Assembly (NCBI GenBank): GCA_964035575.1
Contig: OZ037834.1
Span: 1-64,000 of the forward strand
Origin: Rhynchopus sp. YZ270_cl-10
Taxonomy: Eukaryota > Euglenozoa > Diplonemea > Diplonemida > Diplonemidae
Length of the DNA stretch: 64,000 nt
Direction: 5' to 3'
Shown: piece by piece, positions 10,927 through 22,758 of the stretch
How the letters are laid out: the number at the start of each line of letters is the position of its first letter
Position numbering within the stretch: the stretch's first letter is position 1
The notes under the pieces: model-generated
What the model saw: only the letters and a program-made list of their open reading frames with translations
Database searches by the model: none
Told to the model about the DNA's origin: nothing
Translations under genes and position numbers: made by a program

Positions 10927-13900
10927 TGTGGAGCTGTGGAGCTGTGGAGCTGTGGAGCTGTGGAGCTGTGGAGCTGTGGAGCTGTGGAGCTGTGGAGCTG
11001 TGGAGCTGTGGAGCTGTGGAGCTGTGGAGCTGTGGAGCTGTGGAGCTGTGGAGCTGTGGAGCTGTGGAGCTGTGGAGCTGTGGAGCTGTGGAGCTGTGGA
11101 GCTGTGGAGCTGTGGAGCTGTGGAGCTGTGGAGCTGTGGAGCTGTGGAGCTGTGGAGCTGTGGAGCTGTGGAGCTGTGGAGCTGTGGAGCTGTGGAGCTG
11201 TGGAGCTGTGGAGCTGTGGAGCTGTGGAGCTGTGGAGCTGTGGAGCTGTGGAGCTGTGGAGCTGTGGAGCTGTGGAGCTGTGGAGCTGTGGAGCTGTGGA
11301 GCTGTGGAGCTGTGGAGCTGTGGAGCTGTGGAGCTGTGGAGCTGTGGAGCTGTGGAGCTGTGGAGCTGTGGAGCTGTGGAGCTGTGGAGCTGTGGAGCTG
11401 TGGAGCTGTGGAGCTGTGGAGCTGTGGAGCTGTGGAGCTGTGGAGCTGTGGAGCTGTGGAGCTGTGGAGCTGTGGAGCTGTGGAGCTGTGGAGCTGTGGA
11501 GCTGTGGAGCTGTGGAGCTGTGGAGCTGTGGAGCTGTGGAGCTGTGGAGCTGTGGAGCTGTGGAGCTGTGGAGCTGTGGAGCTGTGGAGCTGTGGAGCTG
11601 TGGAGCTGTGGAGCTGTGGAGCTGTGGAGCTGTGGAGCTGTGGAGCTGTGGAGCTGTGGAGCTGTGGAGCTGTGGAGCTGTGGAGCTGTGGAGCTGTGGA
11701 GCTGTGGAGCTGTGGAGCTGTGGAGCTGTGGAGCTGTGGAGCTGTGGAGCTGTGGAGCTGTGGAGCTGTGGAGCTGTGGAGCTGTGGAGCTGTGGAGCTG
11801 TGGAGCTGTGGAGCTGTGGAGCTGTGGAGCTGTGGAGCTGTGGAGCTGTGGAGCTGTGGAGCTGTGGAGCTGTGGAGCTGTGGAGCTGTGGAGCTGTGGA
11901 GCTGTGGAGCTGTGGAGCTGTGGAGCTGTGGAGCTGTGGAGCTGTGGAGCTGTGGAGCTGTGGAGCTGTGGAGCTGTGGAGCTGTGGAGCTGTGGAGCTG
12001 TGGAGCTGTGGAGCTGTGGAGCTGTGGAGCTGTGGAGCTGTGGAGCTGTGGAGCTGTGGAGCTGTGGAGCTGTGGAGCTGTGGAGCTGTGGAGCTGTGGA
12101 GCTGTGGAGCTGTGGAGCTGTGGAGCTGTGGAGCTGTGGAGCTGTGGAGCTGTGGAGCTGTGGAGCTGTGGAGCTGTGGAGCTGTGGAGCTGTGGAGCTG
12201 TGGAGCTGTGGAGCTGTGGAGCTGTGGAGCTGTGGAGCTGTGGAGCTGTGGAGCTGTGGAGCTGTGGAGCTGTGGAGCTGTGGAGCTGTGGAGCTGTGGA
12301 GCTGTGGAGCTGTGGAGCTGTGGAGCTGTGGAGCTGTGGAGCTGTGGAGCTGTGGAGCTGTGGAGCTGTGGAGCTGTGGAGCTGTGGAGCTGTGGAGCTG
12401 TGGAGCTGTGGAGCTGTGGAGCTGTGGAGCTGTGGAGCTGTGGAGCTGTGGAGCTGTGGAGCTGTGGAGCTGTGGAGCTGTGGAGCTGTGGAGCTGTGGA
12501 GCTGTGGAGCTGTGGAGCTGTGGAGCTGTGGAGCTGTGGAGCTGTGGAGCTGTGGAGCTGTGGAGCTGTGGAGCTGTGGAGCTGTGGAGCTGTGGAGCTG
12601 TGGAGCTGTGGAGCTGTGGAGCTGTGGAGCTGTGGAGCTGTGGAGCTGTGGAGCTGTGGAGCTGTGGAGCTGTGGAGCTGTGGAGCTGTGGAGCTGTGGA
12701 GCTGTGGAGCTGTGGAGCTGTGGAGCTGTGGAGCTGTGGAGCTGTGGAGCTGTGGAGCTGTGGAGCTGTGGAGCTGTGGAGCTGTGGAGCTGTGGAGCTG
12801 TGGAGCTGTGGAGCTGTGGAGCTGTGGAGCTGTGGAGCTGTGGAGCTGTGGAGCTGTGGAGCTGTGGAGCTGTGGAGCTGTGGAGCTGTGGAGCTGTGGA
12901 GCTGTGGAGCTGTGGAGCTGTGGAGCTGTGGAGCTGTGGAGCTGTGGAGCTGTGGAGCTGTGGAGCTGTGGAGCTGTGGAGCTGTGGAGCTGTGGAGCTG
13001 TGGAGCTGTGGAGCTGTGGAGCTGTGGAGCTGTGGAGCTGTGGAGCTGTGGAGCTGTGGAGCTGTGGAGCTGTGGAGCTGTGGAGCTGTGGAGCTGTGGA
13101 GCTGTGGAGCTGTGGAGCTGTGGAGCTGTGGAGCTGTGGAGCTGTGGAGCTGTGGAGCTGTGGAGCTGTGGAGCTGTGGAGCTGTGGAGCTGTGGAGCTG
13201 TGGAGCTGTGGAGCTGTGGAGCTGTGGAGCTGTGGAGCTGTGGAGCTGTGGAGCTGTGGAGCTGTGGAGCTGTGGAGCTGTGGAGCTGTGGAGCTGTGGA
13301 GCTGTGGAGCTGTGGAGCTGTGGAGCTGTGGAGCTGTGGAGCTGTGGAGCTGTGGAGCTGTGGAGCTGTGGAGCTGTGGAGCTGTGGAGCTGTGGAGCTG
13401 TGGAGCTGTGGAGCTGTGGAGCTGTGGAGCTGTGGAGCTGTGGAGCTGTGGAGCTGTGGAGCTGTGGAGCTGTGGAGCTGTGGAGCTGTGGAGCTGTGGA
13501 GCTGTGGAGCTGTGGAGCTGTGGAGCTGTGGAGCTGTGGAGCTGTGGAGCTGTGGAGCTGTGGAGCTGTGGAGCTGTGGAGCTGTGGAGCTGTGGAGCTG
13601 TGGAGCTGTGGAGCTGTGGAGCTGTGGAGCTGTGGAGCTGTGGAGCTGTGGAGCTGTGGAGCTGTGGAGCTGTGGAGCTGTGGAGCTGTGGAGCTGTGGA
13701 GCTGTGGAGCTGTGGAGCTGTGGAGCTGTGGAGCTGTGGAGCTGTGGAGCTGTGGAGCTGTGGAGCTGTGGAGCTGTGGAGCTGTGGAGCTGTGGAGCTG
13801 TGGAGCTGTGGAGCTGTGGAGCTGTGGAGCTGTGGAGCTGTGGAGCTGTGGAGCTGTGGAGCTGTGGAGCTGTGGAGCTGTGGAGCTGTGGAGCTGTGGA

Positions 13901-15560
13901 GCTGTGGAGCTGTGGAGCTGTGGAGCTGTGGAGCTGTGGAGCTGTGGAGCTGTGGAGCTGTGGAGCTGTGGAGCTGTGGAGCTGTGGAGCTGTGGAGCTG
14001 TGGAGCTGTGGAGCTGTGGAGCTGTGGAGCTGTGGAGCTGTGGAGCTGTGGAGCTGTGGAGCTGTGGAGCTGTGGAGCTGTGGAGCTGTGGAGCTGTGGA
14101 GCTGTGGAGCTGTGGAGCTGTGGAGCTGTGGAGCTGTGGAGCTGTGGAGCTGTGGAGCTGTGGAGCTGTGGAGCTGTGGAGCTGTGGAGCTGTGGAGCTG
14201 TGGAGCTGTGGAGCTGTGGAGCTGTGGAGCTGTGGAGCTGTGGAGCTGTGGAGCTGTGGAGCTGTGGAGCTGTGGAGCTGTGGAGCTGTGGAGCTGTGGA
14301 GCTGTGGAGCTGTGGAGCTGTGGAGCTGTGGAGCTGTGGAGCTGTGGAGCTGTGGAGCTGTGGAGCTGTGGAGCTGTGGAGCTGTGGAGCTGTGGAGCTG
14401 TGGAGCTGTGGAGCTGTGGAGCTGTGGAGCTGTGGAGCTGTGGAGCTGTGGAGCTGTGGAGCTGTGGAGCTGTGGAGCTGTGGAGCTGTGGAGCTGTGGA
14501 GCTGTGGAGCTGTGGAGCTGTGGAGCTGTGGAGCTGTGGAGCTGTGGAGCTGTGGAGCTGTGGAGCTGTGGAGCTGTGGAGCTGTGGAGCTGTGGAGCTG
14601 TGGAGCTGTGGAGCTGTGGAGCTGTGGAGCTGTGGAGCTGTGGAGCTGTGGAGCTGTGGAGCTGTGGAGCTGTGGAGCTGTGGAGCTGTGGAGCTGTGGA
14701 GCTGTGGAGCTGTGGAGCTGTGGAGCTGTGGAGCTGTGGAGCTGTGGAGCTGTGGAGCTGTGGAGCTGTGGAGCTGTGGAGCTGTGGAGCTGTGGAGCTG
14801 TGGAGCTGTGGAGCTGTGGAGCTGTGGAGCTGTGGAGCTGTGGAGCTGTGGAGCTGTGGAGCTGTGGAGCTGTGGAGCTGTGGAGCTGTGGAGCTGTGGA
14901 GCTGTGGAGCTGTGGAGCTGTGGAGCTGTGGAGCTGTGGAGCTGTGGAGCTGTGGAGCTGTGGAGCTGTGGAGCTGTGGAGCTGTGGAGCTGTGGAGCTG
15001 TGGAGCTGTGGAGCTGTGGAGCTGTGGAGCTGTGGAGCTGTGGAGCTGTGGAGCTGTGGAGCTGTGGAGCTGTGGAGCTGTGGAGCTGTGGAGCTGTGGA
15101 GCTGTGGAGCTGTGGAGCTGTGGAGCTGTGGAGCTGTGGAGCTGTGGAGCTGTGGAGCTGTGGAGCTGTGGAGCTGTGGAGCTGTGGAGCTGTGGAGCTG
15201 TGGAGCTGTGGAGCTGTGGAGCTGTGGAGCTGTGGAGCTGTGGAGCTGTGGAGCTGTGGAGCTGTGGAGCTGTGGAGCTGTGGAGCTGTGGAGCTGTGGA
15301 GCTGTGGAGCTGTGGAGCTGTGGAGCTGTGGAGCTGTGGAGCTGTGGAGCTGTGGAGCTGTGGAGCTGTGGAGCTGTGGAGCTGTGGAGCTGTGGAGCTG
15401 TGGAGCTGTGGAGCTGTGGAGCTGTGGAGCTGTGGAGCTGTGGAGCTGTGGAGCTGTGGAGCTGTGGAGCTGTGGAGCTGTGGAGCTGTGGAGCTGTGGA
15501 GCTGTGGAGCTGTGGAGCTGTGGAGCTGTGGAGCTGTGGAGCTGTGGAGCTGTGGAGCTG
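10927..15560. repeat. (GAGCTGTG)~579 octanucleotide satellite, 4.6 kb
   Basis: About 579 head-to-tail copies of GAGCTGTG with no interruption that I can see. Because 8 is not a multiple of 3, each plus frame repeats the same octapeptide WSCGAVEL and each minus frame repeats QLHSSTAP. All six frames therefore stay open for over 1,500 codons. These ORFs are satellite artefacts. Such homogeneity suggests recent expansion or active homogenisation. The true length may differ from the assembly. Confidence 0.98.
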
Positions 15561-15573
15561 GCCACTCCGGTGC

Positions 15574-15575
<2 letters not shown>

Positions 15576-15637
<62 letters not shown>
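15576..15637. repeat. Poly-T tract (62 T)
   Basis: An unbroken run of 62 T, 15 bases after the octamer array. The linking stretch CTGGCCACTCCGGTGCAC (15558-15575) recurs at 16077-16094 next to a poly-A run. Confidence 0.95.
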
Positions 15638-16088
15638 CGTCGAGCAAGGTTTTGGGGAAGCTCAGGGGCCCGCAAAGGGCGACTGCCCCGGCGCAAGCCG
15701 GGGTTGTCCCCACAGGAGCGGGTGCAGGAGCGTCCCCCTTTTTTACTTTTTACTTTTCCGTTTGTTTTTTTTGTGCTGTACAGTTTTTTCTAGAAGGTAG
15801 AATGTAAATAAATTTTTTGTGAATGATTAGATGTACAGAAAACAATTTCTCTTGTCCTTTGTTTGTTTCCCACAATTTCCCACCCCCCTCACAGTTTTCT
15901 GGAGTAGCCCTGCGATTTCAGCGAATTTCACAGTGTCTCACACACCCTGTGGTGCCGGTGTTCCTTCTGCCCCGTTTGTGTTATTGTTGTTCCATTTGTT
16001 TTTCTTTTCAGTTTCTTTTCAGTGGATGATAATGTCTGTAGTCGCCCCAAAAAAAAAAAAAAAAAAAAAAACTCCGCTGGCCACTCCG

Positions 16089-16218
16089 GTGCACAGGGGG
16101 CACGTCCGGTGCACAGGGGGCGCACCCCAAAACGGTGCACAGGGGGCGCCCAAAAATCCGGTGCACAGGGGGCGTTTTACCCGTGATTTAATAGCCGGGC
16201 GCCCCCTGTGCACCGTTT
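16089..16218. repeat. GGTGCACAGGGGGCG minisatellite with one inverted unit
   Basis: Four direct, spaced copies of GGTGCACAGGGGGCG/A lie between 16089 and 16175, and an inverted copy (GCGCCCCCTGTGCACCG) at 16199-16215. A 23-base A run precedes it (16049-16071). Confidence 0.85.
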
Positions 16219-17434
16219 TGACAGGCAGGCCAGAAGCGCAGAGACGCTCTTGGCGTGTCTCCATGTCCCACAAACGTGTGTCAATACAATGGAGAATATG
16301 TGTGATCTGTGTGGGTATGTCCGGTATGTCCCGACAAACGGTGAACGTTGCTTGTGAGAGCAGCCCATCCCCGTGTGCACCACACACCTCAGTGGTGAGT
16401 GACGTGGCGTGGAACGGAAGTCCTTGCTGCAGGTTGCTTCACTCGGTCACAGTTGCGTCTGACCACGGCAAGCTCTACAGACTCTGCTGTGGCCAACAGC
16501 ACGCCTCAGTTCTGTGCAATACCTGTGAGATACGAGGATGGAGGATGTGGGCTGTACTGTCTTCAGCATACCTGGTTTTGCGGCAGTACGAGGTCTAGAA
16601 GTCTTTGCGAAATTCTGTTACGAGAGGATTCTCGGGCCGCTGTGCGTTGTAATAGCCTCTTTTTGCCGCTGCAGAATCACATGAGTGTAAAAAGGAGCGG
16701 GGGAGAGGAGCTTTGTAGGTAAATGTATGAAACATAAAATTGGTTTGTCTTTTTTGTATTGTACTCCTTGTTTTTTTTGTACATTATCAGTCAAAAATAA
16801 AACTTGTAAGATGTGCGTACACAGCTACACAGTTGTACGTTGCAGAAAAAGGGGGGGTATAATAAAAATGGTGACGGTTTTTGCTTGAAAGATGACTCTG
16901 TCGTATTTGACAGCTTTTCCCGAGGCAGAAAACCAAAAAAACAGCCCAAAAAACAAAATCAAAAAAAGAGAAAAGTTGGTAAAGATGGAATCTAAGGCCA
17001 AAAGTTACTTGTGTCTCTTTGTTGTTGTTCGTTTGTTGCATTGAAAACATCTAAGACTCTCGGACTTAGGCCACCAAAAAAACGGTGTTCTCATGTAGTT
17101 TGGCTCTGATGGTGGTGTTTTCATGTCTTACCCAGGACTACGTTTTGTGGTTTTCATGCGAGGGCAGTGGCACTGTTTTTTTTTCTTTTTCCGATCTCTA
17201 TATAACATCCTTTGGCAGCAAAGAAACAAAAAGACTGGGCTTAGTTTGTGCGCAAACGACCAAATGTAAAAGAGAGAGGGGGAAAAAATGAACCAGAAGT
17301 GAAACTTTGTGACGTTTTGTGCACGTGCTCCCATAGCTTCCAAGGATATACCTCAAGGGTATACCTGTGTTTCCGTTCATTTGATAACACACCAAAGCGC
17401 TGCCCGCAGTCTTTTTTTAAGACCAGAAATAACA
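16219..17434. other. Non-coding or unresolved region
   Basis: No gene could be established. At 16294-16360 the plus strand reads a short CxxC-containing peptide (CDLCGYVRYVPTNGERC) before a stop. This hints at a zinc-finger fragment but is too short to call. Several A- or T-rich runs follow to 17.4 kb. Confidence 0.4.
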
Positions 17435-17439
17435 TTGTT

Positions 17440-17556
17440 CCATCTAATTTTTACCCCACGTAAAGGTGCGAAAAGGCGCGTACAGGCCACGTACAGGAGC
17501 GTGTACGGTCCTGTACAACCCTTTTCGTGCCTATGCGAGGGGTAAAAATCAGGTGG
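17440..17556. mobile_element. Inverted-repeat element, family with 5-bp duplications, copy 1
   Basis: 117 bp starting CCATCTAATTTTTACCCC and ending GGGGTAAAAATCAGGTGG. The ends are imperfect inverted repeats related to CCACCTGATTTTTACCCCGC. It is flanked by the direct repeat TTGTT (17435-17439 and 17557-17561). The interior is made of short GCGCGTACAGG-like words. There is no coding capacity, so it would be a non-autonomous (MITE-like) element. Copies 2 and 3 are at 47720-47856 and 62036-62143. Confidence 0.88.
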
Positions 17557-18030
17557 TTGTTGAACAAAACAGAAACAAAAGTAAGATGAACCGAAGCCTC
17601 TCATGGTTAGTCACCTGAAAAAAGAACAAAAAATCATCCCCCCAAGAAAAATGTACATAACGCACATATTATCATGGAAACATCTAAAAAGGGGGTACGA
17701 AAAATGAACCACGGACCCCATTAAAAAACACAAAGGGGAGGAGGGAGGCCTAAGGTGGGTTTCAGGTTGTTTTTCGTTTTGTTTTTTGTTTTTGAGCTAA
17801 GGAACCTTAGGCTATTAGCCCCTACCTGTGTTTTGAACCATCCCTGAGGTGGTATTTTGGGGTTAGTGGTTATGCTCGTTTGAATATTTAAAAAAAAACA
17901 AGGGTGAAAGTCAAATGTATACACATATACACAGGGTTATAGTCAGATCTATACACTCATTGTATATACAATTGTCAATTGTACATACAATTGTATAGAA
18001 ATTGTATAGATCTGACTATTTGACACGGAT

Positions 18031-18190
18031 GCTGCCAGATCTGGCCAGATCTCCAGATCTGGGCCGCCCAGATCTGGCCAGATCTGGGAAAATTTTTTTT
18101 TTTTTTGAAAAAAAAATTTTTCCCAGACGTCCCAGATCTGGCCAGATCTGGCCAGATCTGGCCACATCTGGGAGATCTGGGACGTCTGGG
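18031..18190. repeat. CCAGATCTGG palindrome cluster, left
   Basis: Many overlapping copies of the palindrome CCAGATCTGG, often chained as CCAGATCTGGCCAGATCTGG, around a T/A-rich centre. It pairs in inverted orientation with the cluster at 20815-20998: both are bordered by GACACGGATGCTGCC or its near complement. Confidence 0.85.
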
Positions 18191-18344
18191 AAAATTTTTT
18201 TTTCCAGGTACCCCCAATGACATAACGAAGTATCGCTTGAAGTACCGTTCAATATACGTTGCTCGTGTGTGCAAGTTACGAAGTAGGACACACAAGGTAT
18301 ATCAAACGATAAATCAATCAGATAAACGTTACATCATTGGAAAA

Positions 18345-19172
18345 TTGTTGGCACCGCCGCCCTGTCTTCGTATTTATTACGTCGACAGGCCAAACAGCGT
18401 TGGGCTCAGAAGAAGCAGTGCAAAACACTGGGGATCAACATGAGAACCAACTCCCAACAACACAGGCTACCGAAGTAGCAGGTGGGGTGTTGCGGGTGTT
18501 TGGGGTGAAAGAAAATCGATTTTGGTAAGTTACAGCAGAAAATTCTTAAGTTTGCACAATTGAGAAGGGTGTTACCACTGCCTAATATTATTCGTACATG
18601 TGAACCGGTAAGGTCGAGAAGGGTGGACACGGCATACAAGTACAAGTACAAGTAAGACGTACCTTCTACAAAGGCTGAATTCGCAATTCTTAAGGGATTG
18701 AATTCAGCCCCCACGTGGTGTTTTTGAGAAAATCATTCCATGGTATACAACTATGGTTCCCGAAGAATGATTCGCCCCTCCTCGTTCATGCAAACTTAAG
18801 AAAATTCTGAAGTAACTACAACCTGGCGTGCGGGTACAGATGCATTGCTTTGTTCTTTCCTCAAAGTCATGTGTGATCTCTCGGGTCTGTACTAAAGTCA
18901 GTGTTTAGATAAGCATCCACTTGACTCGTTCTAACAACCGTTGAAATCTAGAACAAAACAATACACTGCCCCTTCTCACACCAAGCCGCCATGCTTCAAG
19001 AGCATGCCCTGGGCAAAAATTACTGTGACAAAAATTAGTTTTCTGGGGGAACGCAATATTTTCTTGTGCCTAGTCCTCCGCAAGCAGAGGACAGACTTTC
19101 CGGATCCCGAAGTCGAATTTCTTGCACTAGCTACGCTCCCTGGGTTAAATGGCTATAGCAGTGACTGACTAA
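18345..19172. repeat. ~0.8 kb direct repeat, copy 1
   Basis: Shares blocks in the same order and orientation with 21790-22528: GACAGGCCAAACA, CATGAGAAC..ACTCCCA, GGTGTTTGGGGTG, and a long block around 19045-19168 containing GGGGGAACGCAATATTTTCT. I find no stable ORF in either copy. The spacing of about 3.4 kb could reflect an old retroelement with terminal repeats or a simple duplication. Confidence 0.7.
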
Positions 19173-20084
19173 GAGTTTCATAATAATTAGGGTGGTCTAT
19201 GGGGTGGGTTAATGGAAAAGTTGGTATATAAACCCGACTTTTACGATCGCCACCTGGTTTTGAAATAATTGCACCAGCTCTTCCGTCGGCACTGCTTCGC
19301 TGTTATGATGAAGGGTCGTCGGTTCGGGTACCTGTTAAGAGAAATTGAATGTAAAAGTAGAGACTACAACAAAAAAACAAACAAACAAACAAGAAGCCGC
19401 CCCGTACCCCTTAAACGTAAAAGTGACATTTTTGTTGACAAAAAAAAAAAAAAGCTAAAAAATAGCGAACATGTCGAAAAGGGAGAAAATCGGGGGGTTA
19501 AAAACATACCTTGCACTCGGCCCACTCTCCAGGTACAAAGAACATCACTGCACGACAAACCCACTACTACGATAGAAAATAACTATTTTTTACCGAACAG
19601 AAAGGTCGTTTTATTGATGAGTGTTTTCTGAGTGCACACTCAGTGGGGACAAAATGCAACACTTACCGAAAAAATTCTCCAATCGGACAAAAACCTTTCT
19701 AAACACCCAAAAAAAAACACCTCAGTCCACATCCGCTGGGGTCGCGAGATGGAAATATATGGTTTTACAGCTTTTGGGGGGTCTAGCGTGGGTCCCAGAT
19801 GCATTTTGCAACGGGTCTGTGTGTGTGCCTCAACCGCTTCACAGTACCCTTTTTTGTAACTGAAAACGACGCATCCTGTACCTAAGTGCACTGAAGCCTT
19901 GCTTGCGTCCTCCTTCGTGGTTTTGGGCGTTCGCATGCGAGAATCATTATCGCATTCTCACATGTAATTCTCGCATCACGGAGAGGATTTTAGCGTTACG
20001 TGACCACAAAAAAAGTGCACAAAATTAGTTTGGTCAAAAATCACCTTGCACTTGTGAAGGAATTGCTGAGGAAATCTGAAATAT

Positions 20085-20745
20085 GCGTGTTTTGGTACAC
20101 AAAAGTGCGTTTTGGGTGGTTCTGAAGGGTCAAAACACCAAAAAAAAAACGTTTTTTTGCATTTTTGGTCACCCAAGGACCCACTATTTTGGTTGATATT
20201 TTTTTTTTTCCCTTTGCGAAAAAATACCCAAAAATCACGGCTATAAAAACGCTAAGGAAAAATCGATTTTCATTTTTTGGGCAGAGAAGTGCGTTTTAGG
20301 CGCCCACAGATGGTCAAAACATCAAAATTTTTGTGTTTTTGGCATCTTTGGACACCCAAGGACCCACTATCAGGGGTGAATTTTTTTTGCCTGAGATTTG
20401 CCTTTGCCAGAAATCGAAGAAAAAAAAAATTATGAAGGAAATTGCTAAGAAAAAGTCGAAATTGTGGGCCCCTGTACTGCATATGGCGGTACCAGATCGT
20501 CAAAACACCCGACTCTTGCGTTTTTTTGCACTTTTTGGTACACAAAAACCCTGCTCAGGGGTCAAAATTTTCCCGGAAAAAAAAAATTTTTTTTTTCGAG
20601 ATTTTTCAAAAATCGACTTGTCGTTGGTAAAAACCATGAAATTTCGGGTTCGCAAAACCACGTTTTAGACCCCCACAGATGCTCAAAAGTGCCAAATTTT
20701 GCTTTAAATGGCCTCAAATCGTCGAAATTAGCCCTTTTTAGGGGC
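20085..20745. repeat. Degenerate ~180 bp tandem repeat, ~4 copies
   Basis: About four diverged units each carry a variant of GTGCGTTTTGGG..GGTCAAAACA..CACCCAAGGACCCACTAT. No coding sequence. Confidence 0.6.
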
Positions 20746-20814
20746 GAAAAAAAAAATTCGAGAGTCCCTTTCCCTGGGAGACAATAGCCAGAAATCTGAG
20801 GGAAAAAAAAAACT

Positions 20815-20998
20815 GGCCAGATTTCCAGATCTGGCCAGATCTGGGGAGTTTTTTTTTTTTTTTGAAAAAAAAAATTTCCCAGATTCCCAGATCTGGCCAG
20901 ATCTGGCCAGATCTGGAAACAAGATCTCCACATCTGGAAAACGAGCCAGATCTGGGAAATTGGCCCCCAAATCTGGCCAGATCTGGCAGCATCCGTGA
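20815..20998. repeat. CCAGATCTGG palindrome cluster, right
   Basis: Second cluster of CCAGATCTGG palindromes, inverted relative to the one at 18.03-18.19 kb and ending in GGCAGCATCCGTGATTTG. Confidence 0.85.
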
Positions 20999-21160
20999 TT
21001 TGATGTACAATCCCAACTTTTTTTATAGTCAGATCTATACAATTTATGTACAATCCTAGTTTTCACTAGGTCGTACACAAATTGTATAGATTTGACTTTT
21101 CAAAAGTCAGATCTATTCAATTTTTGGATTGTACACTCGAGGGAGATTGTACACGCCATA

Positions 21161-21293
21161 CCCAGGTACCCAGGTACCCAGGTACCCAGGTACCCAGGTA
21201 CCCAGGTACCCAGGTACCCAGGTACCCAGGTACCCAGGTACCCAGGTACCCAGGTACCCAGGTACCCAGGTACCCAGGTACCCAGGTACCCAG
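21161..21293. repeat. (CCCAGGTA)~16.6 octanucleotide repeat
   Basis: 133 bp of perfect CCCAGGTA units. A single related word (TACCCAGGTACCC) occurs again near 21694-21706. Confidence 0.97.
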
Positions 21294-21789
21294 TACACTG
21301 GATACAAGGATAAAAGTCGTGAAAGAGCAACCACAGCCAACCCGCCAGTCACTGAGAAGTGACCAGACAGTCCACTTGACAAACACAAAAGTGTCCGTCG
21401 CGTGGGGCATGCATGCACTGAGGAGATAATGATCCAACAATTTACAAGAAAACATTACTTAACCTACTGCTGGAAATTGCCAGGTCGTAGTAACACACAA
21501 AGTGTGCCTCCGTTCGGGAATATCGGAGTTATAGAGTCCTAAAAGGCCTCTGCCGCTAGTCAAGGTATAACCGAATGAACGGCCCAAGACCCCCGTGGAG
21601 AAGTTAAATGTTGTAATGATTTCAAGTAAAATGCGAGCACTGTCTTACCCTCCTCAATGCATGGTGGAAGATGTCTTTCACAACAAATATCCTGTACCCA
21701 GGTACCCAAATTCCCAAACCCACGCAGTGCACATGACCGCAAGTGTGAGTGACCCACACATGAGGGAATGCGACACTACGCAAAATTTA

Positions 21790-22528
21790 CCACCAGACCC
21801 TGTCTTCGTGCACCTGAAGTACAACGCCGCAGACAGGCCAAACATGCGTTGGACTCAGAGGAATGCCCGCTGTGCAGGTATCAAACATGAGAACAACTCC
21901 CAGCAACAAGGGGCGCCTTTTGGCGGGCGTTGTTGAGGGTGTTTGGGGTGCAAAGTTTTCCACAATTTTGATGCGCGGGTACAGAAGTGTTGTCTTGTTC
22001 TTTCATCTCTAGGAATGTAAATGTCAATCGCGTTTAACTACCACGAGGGCTTGTTCAGTGAACCCACAAGGGGTCGAAGGGGGTTGGTTATCCCGTATCT
22101 ATCAAAGGTTGTGTCGACCAGGCGAATCCACTATGTTACGCTGTACGTTGTTAAATCCGAAGAAATAACGCTTTAGCAGCCGCAGGAAGTTTGTTAAAAA
22201 GAGTGCCTCACGCTACACAAACCACCACCCGCAATTGACTTAGATGTTATAACAAAGAGAATTCAGAACAAAACAACACCCTGCCCCATACACACTAAAT
22301 TGTCATGCTTCGAGAGCATGCCTGGGCCAAAATTACTGTGACGAAAAGGCAACAAGACCACCCACAAGGAGTGTGAGATGTGCGCTGGTTTTCTGGGGGA
22401 ACGCAATATTTTCTTGTGTCTAGTCCTCCGCAAGCAGAGGACAGACTTTCCGGAAGGTTTCCAAAGTCAAATTTCTTGCACTAGCTATGCTCCCTGGGTT
22501 AAATGGCAATAGCAGTGACTGACTTCTG
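21790..22528. repeat. ~0.8 kb direct repeat, copy 2
   Basis: Partner of 18345-19172. The best conserved block is 22393-22528, with the GGGGGAACGCAATATTTTCT word and CCTCCGCAAGCAGAGGACAG. A plus-strand ORF here (to 21936) is not open in copy 1. Confidence 0.7.
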
Positions 22529-22758
22529 AGAAAAATCGGGTGTGCGAAACCCAATTTCCATTTTTTTGTGTATAGTCCTGTAGGGGTGGGTGTGTGTGGG
22601 TAGGTGGGTAGGTGGGAGGCAATAGCCAGAAACCTGGCCAAATCCTGTGTACTGGGATTGTACATAAATTGTATAGATCTGACTATAAAAAAAGTTGGGA
22701 TTGTACATCAAATAGTCAGATCTATACAATTTCTATACAATTGTATGTACAATTGACA

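Noticed and set aside
10701-15807. Giant ORFs (1,550-1,670 codons) on both strands
   Set aside because: They are translations of the perfect GAGCTGTG array in six frames.
15831-16598. 255-codon plus ORF
   Set aside because: It crosses a poly-A run and the GGTGCACAGGGGG minisatellite, and no consistent domain is seen apart from a short CxxC word in another frame.
18345-22528. LTR retrotransposon with direct terminal repeats
   Set aside because: The direct repeats are diverged with uneven gaps. No reverse transcriptase, no TG..CA ends, and no target duplication at these borders.
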